Source: Bacillota bacterium (lineage in GTDB: Bacteria; Bacillota; Clostridia; Christensenellales; UMGS416). From it: 23,076 bases of DNA. The position numbers and the translations under genes are program-made. Positions within the stretch are counted from its first letter, which is position 1; the number at the start of each line of letters is the position of its first letter. This document shows positions 1 through 6,801 of this stretch, one piece after another. The DNA lies in contig JAEZSC010000113.1 in assembly GCA_023422005.1 (NCBI GenBank), forward strand, positions 1 to 23,076, written 5' to 3'. The notes beneath the pieces are model-generated. The model saw nothing but the letters and a program-made list of their open reading frames with translations, made no database searches and had not been told where the DNA came from.

Positions 1-190
1 AAGGGTGAAAAGGCGAGGTAAGAGCTCACCAGCGGCTTGGCGACTTGTCCGCTATGTAAACCCCACTTGGTGCAAGATGCAGGGAGATTGCGGTTGCCCG
101 CTGCATTCCCTCAATATCGCTGGAGCCTGCCGGTAACGGTAGGCCTAGATAGATGGCCGTTCACGACAGAACTCGGCTTACAGGCTTGAC
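1..190 (+). ncRNA. rnpB: RNase P RNA, type A, 3' part
   Basis: This is the 3' portion of the catalytic RNA of ribonuclease P, which removes 5' leaders from tRNA precursors. Visible conserved blocks, in order, are GGTAAGAGCTCACC near 17-30 (conserved region II/III), GTAAACCCCAC near 56-66, AGATAGATGGCCG near 148-160 and CAGAACTCGGCTTAC near 167-181, the universal 3' block (CR V). The overall pattern fits the ancestral A-type RNA rather than the Bacillus B-type. The 5' half lies outside the window. The 3' end is estimated at about 188-190 because the 5' strand of helix P1 is not visible. Confidence 0.95.
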
Positions 191-199
191 TCACAAACA

Positions 200-478
200 T
201 TTTTCGCCGCTGATGCTGATGCATCAGCGGCAATTTTAGTTTCCTTGCGCTTGGCTGCGTTGTCGGCCCGGCGATAACTGTCGCCGGGCCTGCACCTTAG
301 GTTGTACCCCATGCGTCTTCCTTGGAACGAGTATCGCCTGCGGGCGGGATTTTGAACGGCCTTCATTCTGGCTACTCGTTGCCTCCGCCGGGTGAACCGT
401 CGTCGGCGTCGAGCTGCACCCCTCGTACTGTCATTCTGAGCGCAGCGAAGAATCTCCTTGAGTAAGCCGTTCATCATT
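200..478 (+). repeat. Structured intergenic repeat, copy A
   Basis: This gene-free stretch between rnpB and the methyltransferase gene resembles the gaps at 11625-11795 (copy B) and 14119-14460 (copy C). Order of parts: an 11-bp hairpin (206-216 with 221-231, loop TGAT); a perfect 10-bp hairpin (265-274 with 281-290, loop TAACTG); a linear box around 318-352 containing GAACGAGTATCGCCTG; and a third module at 381-455 containing GCCTCCGCCG and the stretch TGTCATTCTGAGCGCAGCG. The third module lies between the inverted arms TGAACGGC (353-360) and GCCGTTCA (466-473). The first hairpin is followed by AATTTTAGTTT and could also terminate rnpB. Minus-strand reading frames here are repeat artefacts. 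Confidence 0.75.
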
Positions 479-509
479 TTAAACATTTATAGAGTGGGTC
501 CGAAGGTTT

Positions 510-554
510 CCAAAGGGCGATCGGAAAGCCCTTTGGCCGCGCCCGCAGGCGCGG
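510..554 (+). terminator. Tandem hairpins upstream of methyltransferase promoter
   Basis: Two adjacent perfect stems are visible: CCAAAGGGC (510-518) with GCCCTTTGG (528-536), and CCGCGCC (537-543) with GGCGCGG (548-554, loop CGCA). The second is followed by AATCTTTTCCC, a modest T-tract. They probably end readthrough from rnpB or the repeat before the promoter at 571-599. The terminator role is inferred. Confidence 0.45.
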
Positions 555-570
555 AATCTTTTCCCTTCGC

Positions 571-599
571 ATGACAATACTCTCCTTATGTGCTACAAT
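571..599 (+). promoter_or_regulatory. Sigma-A-type promoter for methyltransferase operon
   Basis: ATGACA (571-576) and TACAAT (594-599) are separated by 17 bases, each one mismatch from TTGACA and TATAAT. Transcription would start near 606. The promoter overlaps the upstream end of the open frame, so a start at 571 is ruled out. A perfect hairpin GCGCGT-GCGA-ACGCGC (619-634) would lie in the short 5' leader. Confidence 0.6.
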
Positions 600-654
600 T
601 ACCCGACAAAAGATGATTGCGCGTGCGAACGCGCAGAAAATGAGGATTGGTTCT

Positions 655-1815
655 GTGCAGTGGATTGCGACGACGGGATATGCGCTGGAAGGCGTGACAG
701 CCAGGGAGCTGGAGGCGCTGGGCCTGAAGGTCACGCAGACGCAAACCAGCCGCGTGGGCTTTGAGGCCACGGCGGCGCAGGCTGCTGCCGCCAACCTGTG
801 GCTGCGCACCGCCGGGCGGGTGCGCCTGGTTGTCGGGCAGTTCCCGGCGCAGAGCTTTGAAGAGCTCTTTGAGGGCGTCAAGGCGCTGCCCTGGGAACAA
901 TTCATCGAGCGCGATTACAGCTTTCCTATCACATGCCGTTCGGTCAACAGCAAGCTGTTTAGCCTGTCCGATTGCCAGTCCATCGTCAAGAAGGCCATCG
1001 TCGAGCGGCTGAAGACCAAATACAAGCTCCAATGGTTCAACGAAAAAGGGCCTGTGGCCGCCGTGGAGGCGCACATCCACAAGGACATCGTGACGCTGTC
1101 CATCGACACCTCCGGAGAAGGCCTGCACGCCCGCGGCTACCGCAAGCTAAACGGACCTGCCGCTCTGCGCGAGACGCTGGCGGCGTCGCTGATCCTGCTG
1201 ACCAAATGGCGGGGCGACAGAGCCTTTGCCGACCCCATGTGCGGCACCGGCACCATCGCCATAGAGGCGGCCATGATCGCCCGCAACGTCGCGCCGGGTC
1301 TGTATCGCCCCTTTGCCGGCGAGGCGCTGGGCTGGATGGGCAAGGGGTTGTTTGACGAACAGAGGCAGCAGGCCCGAGAGGCCGTGCGCCACGACGCGCA
1401 GCCGGACATTCTGGCCGCGGACATCGACGGTGAGGCGGTTTCCATGGCGCGCTATCACGCCAAGCAGGCGGGCGTGGCTGCCCATGTGCGCATCCTGCAG
1501 GCGCCGCTCAGCAAGTTCTCCACCGACGCCGCCCAGGGCCACCTGATCACCAACCCGCCCTACGGCCAGCGCATGGGGGAGGAGAAGGATGTGCAGAAGC
1601 TGACCGGCGAGCTGGGCGCTCTCTACCGCAAGCTGGATCGTTGGGCGTTCCACATCATCACGTCGTCGCAGGACTTTGAGCGCTGGTTCGGCGCCCGCGC
1701 CGATGGCCGCCGGGAGCTGCGCAACGGCCCGCTGCAGTGCCGCTATTATGAGTTCTACCGCCCCAGGCCGGCCGCGCCCTCGGGCAAGACCGCCAGCACA
1801 CCTGGGAAGCCGTGA
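655..1815 (+). CDS. Class I SAM-dependent RNA methyltransferase (RlmL-N/YpsC type)
   Basis: Predicted rRNA guanine-N2 methyltransferase of the RlmL N-terminal/YpsC family, cytoplasmic. A THUMP RNA-binding region covers roughly residues 45-155. It is followed by a Rossmann methyltransferase domain with the SAM motif DPMCGTGTIAIEAA and the catalytic NPPYG at about residue 300. The C-terminus has the family pattern RELRNGPLQCRYYEFYR. I choose GTG at 655: it follows TGAGGA (641-646) by eight bases and gives the N-terminus (M)QWIATTGYALEG, as the family has. The open frame runs back to ATG 571, but that lies in the promoter; ATG 640 is an alternative without a clear ribosome site. Length 386 aa is normal. 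The stop overlaps the next gene by four bases (GTGA). Exact rRNA target is unproven. Confidence 0.9.
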   Translation: MQWIATTGYALEGVTARELEALGLKVTQTQTSRVGFEATAAQAAAANLWLRTAGRVRLVVGQFPAQSFEELFEGVKALPWEQFIERDYSFPITCRSVNSKLFSLSDCQSIVKKAIVERLKTKYKLQWFNEKGPVAAVEAHIHKDIVTLSIDTSGEGLHARGYRKLNGPAALRETLAASLILLTKWRGDRAFADPMCGTGTIAIEAAMIARNVAPGLYRPFAGEALGWMGKGLFDEQRQQAREAVRHDAQPDILAADIDGEAVSMARYHAKQAGVAAHVRILQAPLSKFSTDAAQGHLITNPPYGQRMGEEKDVQKLTGELGALYRKLDRWAFHIITSSQDFERWFGARADGRRELRNGPLQCRYYEFYRPRPAAPSGKTASTPGKP

Positions 1816-2735
1816 ACCACTTAGCCCGCTATTGGAACAGCCTGTGGGTGCGCTGGGCGCTGTGCGCGCTGCTGGCGGCGGGTTATGTGTGCCAGGGTGT
1901 GGCCAACAGCCAGCAGTTGGAGATCACCCATACAGACATCGCCATTGAAAACCTGCCCGCGGAGCTGGAGGGCTTAAAGGTCGTACAGATTACCGATCTG
2001 CACAGCACGCTTTATGGGCAGGGGCAACAGGATCTGATTTCGTTGGTGCGCGCCGAACGGCCCGATGTCATCGCTCTGACCGGTGACTTTGTGGATGGCC
2101 ATCAGCCCAACGAAGAAAACTGTGTGGCGCTGGCCCAGGGGCTTACCGCAATCGCGCCGGTCTACCGCATTCGCGGCAACCATGAGTATTATCAAAATGG
2201 CATAGTAACTGACGAGTTTGACAAGAAGATGGCCGACGCCGGCGTGCATCTGCTAGAGAACACCGCTGTGGAGCTGCATCGCAACGGTACGCCGTGGCTG
2301 CTGGCCGGGCTGGAGGATGTGCAGCGGCTGAGTGGTGACCTGAGCCGCGACCGCCTGTGGGGCGCTGCCCGAGATCAATACGATTACGATGTGGAGAAGC
2401 ACTTTGCGGACCTTCTGCATAACAGCATGTCGGATGGCTCCTACGGGCTTCGGGTGCTGTTGAGCCACCGGCCCTATTACTGGCAGCTATGGGCGGACAT
2501 GGGTTTTGATTTGGCGCTGTGCGGCCATCTGCACGGCCTGCAGGTGCGTGTGCCCGGGCTGGGCGGCGCGCCGCTGCTGGTGAACCGCTTTTTCCCCCAG
2601 GCAGACTCGGGCCTATATCAGCTGGACGGCATCCAGGTGTATATCAGCCGCGGGTTGGCGAAGCAGGGCGGCTTGCGGGGTCTTCGCATCAACAACCGGC
2701 CGGAGTTGACTGTTCTATCCTTCCTGCGACGCTGA
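1812..2735 (+). CDS. Membrane-anchored metallophosphoesterase (YaeI/COG1408 type)
   Basis: Calcineurin-like phosphoesterase of 307 aa. A single hydrophobic N-terminal segment (about residues 14-31) should act as signal anchor, placing the catalytic domain outside the membrane. Metal-binding motifs are in order: DLH (D62, H64), GDFVD (D92), GNHE (N123, H124), a histidine in LLSHRP, and GHLHG near residue 240. Family members such as YaeI and YkuE are linked to lipid or envelope phosphate hydrolysis; the substrate here is unknown. It starts with GTG overlapping the upstream stop in GTGA, so translation is coupled to the methyltransferase. No terminator is evident after it; the secG promoter follows. 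Confidence 0.88.
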   Translation: MNHLARYWNSLWVRWALCALLAAGYVCQGVANSQQLEITHTDIAIENLPAELEGLKVVQITDLHSTLYGQGQQDLISLVRAERPDVIALTGDFVDGHQPNEENCVALAQGLTAIAPVYRIRGNHEYYQNGIVTDEFDKKMADAGVHLLENTAVELHRNGTPWLLAGLEDVQRLSGDLSRDRLWGAARDQYDYDVEKHFADLLHNSMSDGSYGLRVLLSHRPYYWQLWADMGFDLALCGHLHGLQVRVPGLGGAPLLVNRFFPQADSGLYQLDGIQVYISRGLAKQGGLRGLRINNRPELTVLSFLRR

Positions 2736-2776
2736 CTGTAGGCCCGGAGAAGCCGCGCGATTGAAATGGTTTTTTG

Positions 2777-2805
2777 TTGCAATGGAGCCAGCGGGATGTT
2801 ATAAT
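2777..2805 (+). promoter_or_regulatory. Sigma-A-type promoter for secG
   Basis: TTGCAA (2777-2782), a 17-base spacer and a perfect TATAAT (2800-2805). An extended -10 TG (TGTTATAAT) is also present. Transcription would start near 2812, leaving a leader of about 27 bases that carries the AAGGAG ribosome site. Confidence 0.7.
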
Positions 2806-2838
2806 GTTCAAGCTATCTATGCATAAGGAGAATCCAAG

Positions 2839-3090
2839 ATGCAGACGTTGATCGTGATACTTGATGTTTTGTTGATTCTGGCCAGCCTGGCGGTGATCGC
2901 TGCGGTGCTGCTGCAGCCCGGCAAGCAGGCGGGTCTTTCCGGCGCCATCGCCGGCGGAGCTGAAACTTTTTTTGGAAAAAACAAGGCCAAATCCTTTGAA
3001 GGCAAGCTGGCGTTGGCCACCAAGATAGGCTCTGGCACCATTATCGTGCTGTGCCTTTTGGTCATCATCCTGCAGAGGCTGTCGGTCTAA
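2839..3090 (+). CDS. secG: Preprotein translocase subunit SecG
   Basis: Small inner-membrane partner of SecYE that aids protein export. At 83 aa it has the usual SecG length and layout: a transmembrane helix at about residues 4-25, the conserved loop QPGKQAGLSGAIAGGAE followed by FFGK, and a second transmembrane helix at about residues 61-79. AAGGAG at 2825-2830 supports this ATG. It has its own promoter and is closed by a terminator at 3114-3140, so it is a single-gene unit upstream of rnr. The secG-rnr order is a known arrangement in Bacillota. Confidence 0.95.
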   Translation: MQTLIVILDVLLILASLAVIAAVLLQPGKQAGLSGAIAGGAETFFGKNKAKSFEGKLALATKIGSGTIIVLCLLVIILQRLSV

Positions 3091-3113
3091 TCCGCAGCCC
3101 ATCAGCGTTTGAG

Positions 3114-3140
3114 ACTCCCCGCCGGGGAGTTTTTCTTTTA
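3114..3140 (+). terminator. Intrinsic terminator after secG
   Basis: ACTCCCC (3114-3120), loop GCC, GGGGAGT (3124-3130), then TTTTCTTTTA. This is a compact, perfect 7-bp stem with a T-tract. Confidence 0.85.
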
Positions 3141-3205
3141 TCCGCCATCCTTTGCGGGTATGTATTCTGCGCAATCATGTTTTGCTGCGGAACGGAGAGA
3201 ATACA

Positions 3206-5383
3206 ATGGCACAGACAAAACGTGCAAGCGGCGTTCAGTCGCTCAATTGGGCAGGACATTTCACCCAAGCCAAGCGGGAGGAACCAGTGGATAGCCTGCG
3301 GCAGAACATTTTGGATATGATCCGTGCACAGCGCACGCCCATGCAGCCCGACGACGTTGCCCACAGGCTGAACCATTTGCCTGATGAGGTACGCCAGGTG
3401 ATGAATGAGCTGGCCGCCGAAGGCGCGCTGATGCAGACAAAGCGCAAGGCCTATGGCCTGCCCGAGCAGCTGGGCTGCGTAACCGGCACGCTGCGCGCCA
3501 CAGCCAGCGGCGCCGCCTTTCTGGTGCCGGCCCAGGGCGATGATTATTATGTGAGCTCCGACGGCCGTAGCGGCGCCATGCACAACGATTTTGTGCTGGC
3601 GCGCATCATCAAGGGCGCCAAAGATGACCGGCGCGGTGAGGCCGAAGTGCTGGAGGTGCTGAGGCGGTCCACCGCAACCGTCGTAGGCGTATATCGCCGC
3701 GTGAACGGCGGCGGCGTTGTGAGCGCCGATGACCGCAAGCTCGGTTCGGTATTCATTCCCGAAGGCGCGGAACGCGGTGCGTGGGACGGCTCCAAGGTCG
3801 TCCTGACGATCACCCATTATGCCGATCACCGCCGCGATACGGAGGGCAAAATCACCGAGGTGCTGGGCGATCAGGGTGAGACCGAAGCGGAGATACTTTC
3901 CATCATCCGGGCGCTGGGGCTCAGAGATGCCTTCCCGCCGCAGGTGCGCGCTGAAGCCGACGCCGTGCCCCGCACCATCGCCGCGGAGGAGCTGGCCAAC
4001 CGCCGGGACCTGCGGGAGGAGCTCATCGTGACCATAGACGGCGCCGACGCCAAGGACCTGGACGACGCCGTGGACATCCGTCGGTTGGAAAACGGCAACC
4101 TGCGGTTGGGTGTGCACATCGCCGACGTCAGCCATTATGTGAAGACCGGCGGAGCCATCGATAACGAGGCGTGGAAGCGGGGAACCAGCGTATATCTGCT
4201 CAACACGGTGCTGCCCATGCTGCCCGAGCGGCTGAGCAACGGCATCTGCAGCCTGCACCCCGGTGAGGATCGCCTGACACTCAGTTGCGTCATGGAGCTC
4301 GATGGCCGTGGCAGGATTGTGGGATCCGACGTGTTCGAAAGCGTCATCCGCAGCCACGCCCGGCTAACCTATGACGAGGTGAACGCGATACTGGAGCAGC
4401 AGGATTCTGAAACGATGGAACGCCGCCAGGAGCTTGTGGAGCCGCTGCGGCTCATGGATGAGCTGCGCGAGACGCTGCGGGAGCGGCGCATGGCCCGCGG
4501 CGCCATCGATCTGGACATCGACGAACCCCACATTCTGCTGGATGAATCCGGTGTACCGCTGGAGGTCACCGCGCGTTATCGCGGCCGCGCCCACAAGCTC
4601 ATAGAGGAGTTCATGCTGTGCGCAAACGAAGCCGTGGCTCTTTATCTGGAGCAGGTGGCCATGCCGGTGCTGTTCCGCATCCATGAGCCGCCGGACGCCG
4701 AGCGCATGGGCGAGCTGGCGGTTTTCTTGCGTAACCTGGGCTACAACGCCAAGGGCCTGCGCGGCGACGTGCACCCCAAGGCGCTGCAAGGTGTGCTGGG
4801 TGAGGTGCGCGATACGCGGCACGAGAACATCGTCGCCCGCATCATGCTGCGCAGCATGAAAAAAGCGCGATACAGCACGCAGAATCTGGGCCACTTCGGC
4901 CTGGCGGCGCGGCATTATTGTCACTTCACTTCGCCCATCCGGCGCTACCCGGACCTGATGGTGCACCGCATGATACGCTCGGCGCTGCGGGGCCAATCTC
5001 CTGCGCAATATACGCTGACGGCGGAGCCGGCGGCGGTGCAGTCCTCGGAAATGGAGCGCAAGGCCATGGACGCTGAGCGCGCGGTGGACGACCTCAAGAT
5101 GACCGAATACATGGCCAAGCATGTGGGTGAGGAGTTCGAGGGCGTCATTTCCGGCGTCACCGAGTTCGGTGTGTTTGTGGAGCTGCCCAACCTGATCGAA
5201 GGATTGATCCGCATGAGTGAGCTGACCGACGATTATTACGACCTGGACAAGGGTAACTACGCGCTGGTGGGCCGTCGCCGGCGCCGCCGCCTGGCCCTGG
5301 GCGACAGCTTGCGCGTGCGTGTTCTGCGAGTGGATGTGGCTTCTCGGCAGATCGATTTTACACTGGCTGGCGCTGCCAACTGA
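3206..5383 (+). CDS. rnr: Ribonuclease R
   Basis: Processive 3'-5' exoribonuclease of the RNase II/RNB family, acting on structured RNA. From ATG 3206 it is 725 aa. Parts in order: an N-terminal winged-helix region, cold-shock domains, the RNB catalytic domain with the acidic cluster in TIDGADAKDLDDAVDI (about residues 275-290), HIADVSHYV, LPERLSNGICSLHPGEDR and FTSPIRRYPDLMVHR (about 575), then a C-terminal S1 domain from about residue 638. Two starts compete: ATG 3206 with GGAGAG six bases upstream, and GTG 3287 with GGGAGGA, which gives the more typical N-terminus VDSLRQNILDMIR. An odd run of six arginines (GRRRRRRLALGD) sits in the S1 domain. The smpB gene that often follows rnr is not here. 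Confidence 0.93.
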   Translation: MAQTKRASGVQSLNWAGHFTQAKREEPVDSLRQNILDMIRAQRTPMQPDDVAHRLNHLPDEVRQVMNELAAEGALMQTKRKAYGLPEQLGCVTGTLRATASGAAFLVPAQGDDYYVSSDGRSGAMHNDFVLARIIKGAKDDRRGEAEVLEVLRRSTATVVGVYRRVNGGGVVSADDRKLGSVFIPEGAERGAWDGSKVVLTITHYADHRRDTEGKITEVLGDQGETEAEILSIIRALGLRDAFPPQVRAEADAVPRTIAAEELANRRDLREELIVTIDGADAKDLDDAVDIRRLENGNLRLGVHIADVSHYVKTGGAIDNEAWKRGTSVYLLNTVLPMLPERLSNGICSLHPGEDRLTLSCVMELDGRGRIVGSDVFESVIRSHARLTYDEVNAILEQQDSETMERRQELVEPLRLMDELRETLRERRMARGAIDLDIDEPHILLDESGVPLEVTARYRGRAHKLIEEFMLCANEAVALYLEQVAMPVLFRIHEPPDAERMGELAVFLRNLGYNAKGLRGDVHPKALQGVLGEVRDTRHENIVARIMLRSMKKARYSTQNLGHFGLAARHYCHFTSPIRRYPDLMVHRMIRSALRGQSPAQYTLTAEPAAVQSSEMERKAMDAERAVDDLKMTEYMAKHVGEEFEGVISGVTEFGVFVELPNLIEGLIRMSELTDDYYDLDKGNYALVGRRRRRRLALGDSLRVRVLRVDVASRQIDFTLAGAAN

Positions 5384-5460
5384 CAGCCGCTGCCAGCGCC
5401 GCCGCCAACCTCCTCGCATGGTCTCGCGCTGCAGGGCCACGCTAAGCCGGGGGTGACAGC

Positions 5461-5583
5461 ATGAAACGTCGCGACTTGGTACGACATGACGGTGTAAACA
5501 CCAGCACGAAGAGCAAGCTGCTTCACGGCCAGAAGCGCCTGCCCAAGGGCTCCTGGGCCGACAGCATTCACGCCCCGAAATGA
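5461..5583 (+). CDS. Small basic ORF, 40 aa, possible HicA-like fragment
   Basis: The ORF has 40 codons from ATG 5461, preceded by CGGGGGTG about six bases upstream and followed directly by a strong terminator, so it ends the rnr transcript. The product is very basic (MKRRDLVRH at the start, then several Lys/Arg/His). The first nine residues look like the beginning of HicA-type mRNA interferase toxins, but the rest does not continue the HicA fold and the catalytic His of the GGNHSI region is absent. It could be a truncated toxin remnant, a real small protein, or chance. No antitoxin gene is next to it. Confidence 0.4.
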   Translation: MKRRDLVRHDGVNTSTKSKLLHGQKRLPKGSWADSIHAPK

Positions 5584-5588
5584 AGTGT

Positions 5589-5624
5589 GGCGGCGGGGGA
5601 GGATACCCTCGCCGCCGTTTTTTT
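5589..5624 (+). terminator. Intrinsic terminator after rnr unit
   Basis: GGCGGCGGGGG (5589-5599) pairs with CCCTCGCCGCC (5606-5616) through one G-U pair, with a six-base loop, followed by GTTTTTTT. Confidence 0.9.
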
Positions 5625-5649
5625 GCCTTGGAATGCGCTTGATACCGCC

Positions 5650-5678
5650 TTGACGCGTTGTGAGAACGGTGATATGAT
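5650..5678 (+). promoter_or_regulatory. Sigma-A-type promoter for aminotransferase operon
   Basis: TTGACG (5650-5655), 17-base spacer, TATGAT (5673-5678), each with one mismatch from consensus. Transcription would start near 5685, before the chosen start codon at 5718 and in practice excluding ATG 5691. Confidence 0.7.
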
Positions 5679-5717
5679 AATGTTAATTTAATGCTTTACA
5701 ACGATAAAGGATGCGAT

Positions 5718-6794
5718 ATGAGCGAGTTGTTAAGCCCCCGCGCCCGGAGCCTGAAACCCTATGTGCCCGGCGAGCAGCCCAAAGGGCAAACCTACATCAA
5801 GCTGAATACCAACGAAAATCCATATCCGCCGTCGCCCAAGGCGCTTGAGGCCATCGCCCGTGCCGACAGCGCAAACCTGCGCCTGTACACCCGGCCGGAA
5901 ATGGACGAGCTTCGCGCAGCCATCGCCCAAGTGGAGGGGCTGCCGGGGCCGGAATTTGTATATGCCGGCAACGGCAGCGACGAGGTGCTGGCCTTCGCGT
6001 TCCAGGCCTTCTTTGGCGGGGATCGTCCACTGCTGTTTCCCGATATCACCTACAGCTTTTACCCTGTATACTGTGATCTATATGGCATCCAGCGGCAGAC
6101 CGTGCCGCTGAGGGAGGACTTTTCGCTGGAGCTGGACGATTATGACAGGCCGGCCTGCGGCGTTGTGTTCCCCAACCCCAACGCACCGACGGGTTTGGCT
6201 GTGGAGAACGGCCGCATCGAGCGCTATCTGCGAGAGCATCCGGATCGCGTTGTGCTTGTGGATGAGGCCTATGTGCGCTTCGGCGGGCGAACGATGGTTC
6301 CGCTCATCCCCAAATACCCGAACCTGGCTGTCGTGCGCACGATGTCCAAGAGCCACGCGCTGGCAGGCCTTCGCTGCGGCTATATCATGGCGCAACCGGC
6401 GCTGATCCATGGTGTCATCGCCGTGAAAAACAGCTATAATTCCTACCCCATGAGCGCACTTTCCCAAGCGGGAGCCACTGCCGCCATTCTTGATGAGGAG
6501 TATACCGCCAGCATCTGCGCCGCCATCGCAGCCACGAGGGAACGCATGAAAGCGGAGCTCTCTGCCCGAGGCTTCGAGGTTACGCCGTCCATGACAAACT
6601 TCCTGTTCCTGCGCCACCCGGCCTATGCGTCCGGCGCGCAGATTTACGAGGGCCTGCGCGGGCGGGGCGTACTGGTGCGCCACTTCGCCAGTCCCTCGCG
6701 CATCGATCCCTATGTGCGCATGACCATCGGTTCCGATGAGGATATGGACCTGGTGCTGGCGGCTCTGGACGACTTGCTGAAAATGAGAGGATAG
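5718..6794 (+). CDS. hisC: Histidinol-phosphate/aromatic aminotransferase, PLP-dependent
   Basis: Fold type I aminotransferase of the HisC subgroup, 358 aa, which moves an amino group between glutamate and histidinol phosphate or an aromatic keto acid. Visible motifs: KLNTNENPYPPSP near the N-terminus, YAGNGSDEVL for phosphate binding, FPNPNAPTG, VDEAYVRFGG, and the PLP lysine in MSKSHALAGLRCGY (K211). Start ATG 5718 has AAAGGA at 5706-5711 with good spacing; the in-frame ATG 5691 lies at the predicted transcription start. No other his genes are nearby, so an aromatic or general amino acid role is possible. The M20 peptidase starts seven bases after the stop. Confidence 0.85.
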   Translation: MSELLSPRARSLKPYVPGEQPKGQTYIKLNTNENPYPPSPKALEAIARADSANLRLYTRPEMDELRAAIAQVEGLPGPEFVYAGNGSDEVLAFAFQAFFGGDRPLLFPDITYSFYPVYCDLYGIQRQTVPLREDFSLELDDYDRPACGVVFPNPNAPTGLAVENGRIERYLREHPDRVVLVDEAYVRFGGRTMVPLIPKYPNLAVVRTMSKSHALAGLRCGYIMAQPALIHGVIAVKNSYNSYPMSALSQAGATAAILDEEYTASICAAIAATRERMKAELSARGFEVTPSMTNFLFLRHPAYASGAQIYEGLRGRGVLVRHFASPSRIDPYVRMTIGSDEDMDLVLAALDDLLKMRG

Positions 6795-6801
6795 ACCGCA
6801 T

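Noticed and set aside
178..486. Minus-strand frame of 102 codons containing EILRCAQND
   Set aside because: It is the translation of the intergenic repeat. The EILRCAQND peptide is a well-known spurious product of the TGTCATTCTGAGCG-type repeat; composition is Arg-rich and no ribosome site fits.
3065..4357. 430-codon minus-strand frame antisense to secG end and rnr, and a 358-codon one at 4364-5440
   Set aside because: They lie opposite an unmistakable rnr, show no family motifs, are rich in His/Gln/Ala as expected for antisense frames of GC-rich genes, and have no promoter or ribosome site.
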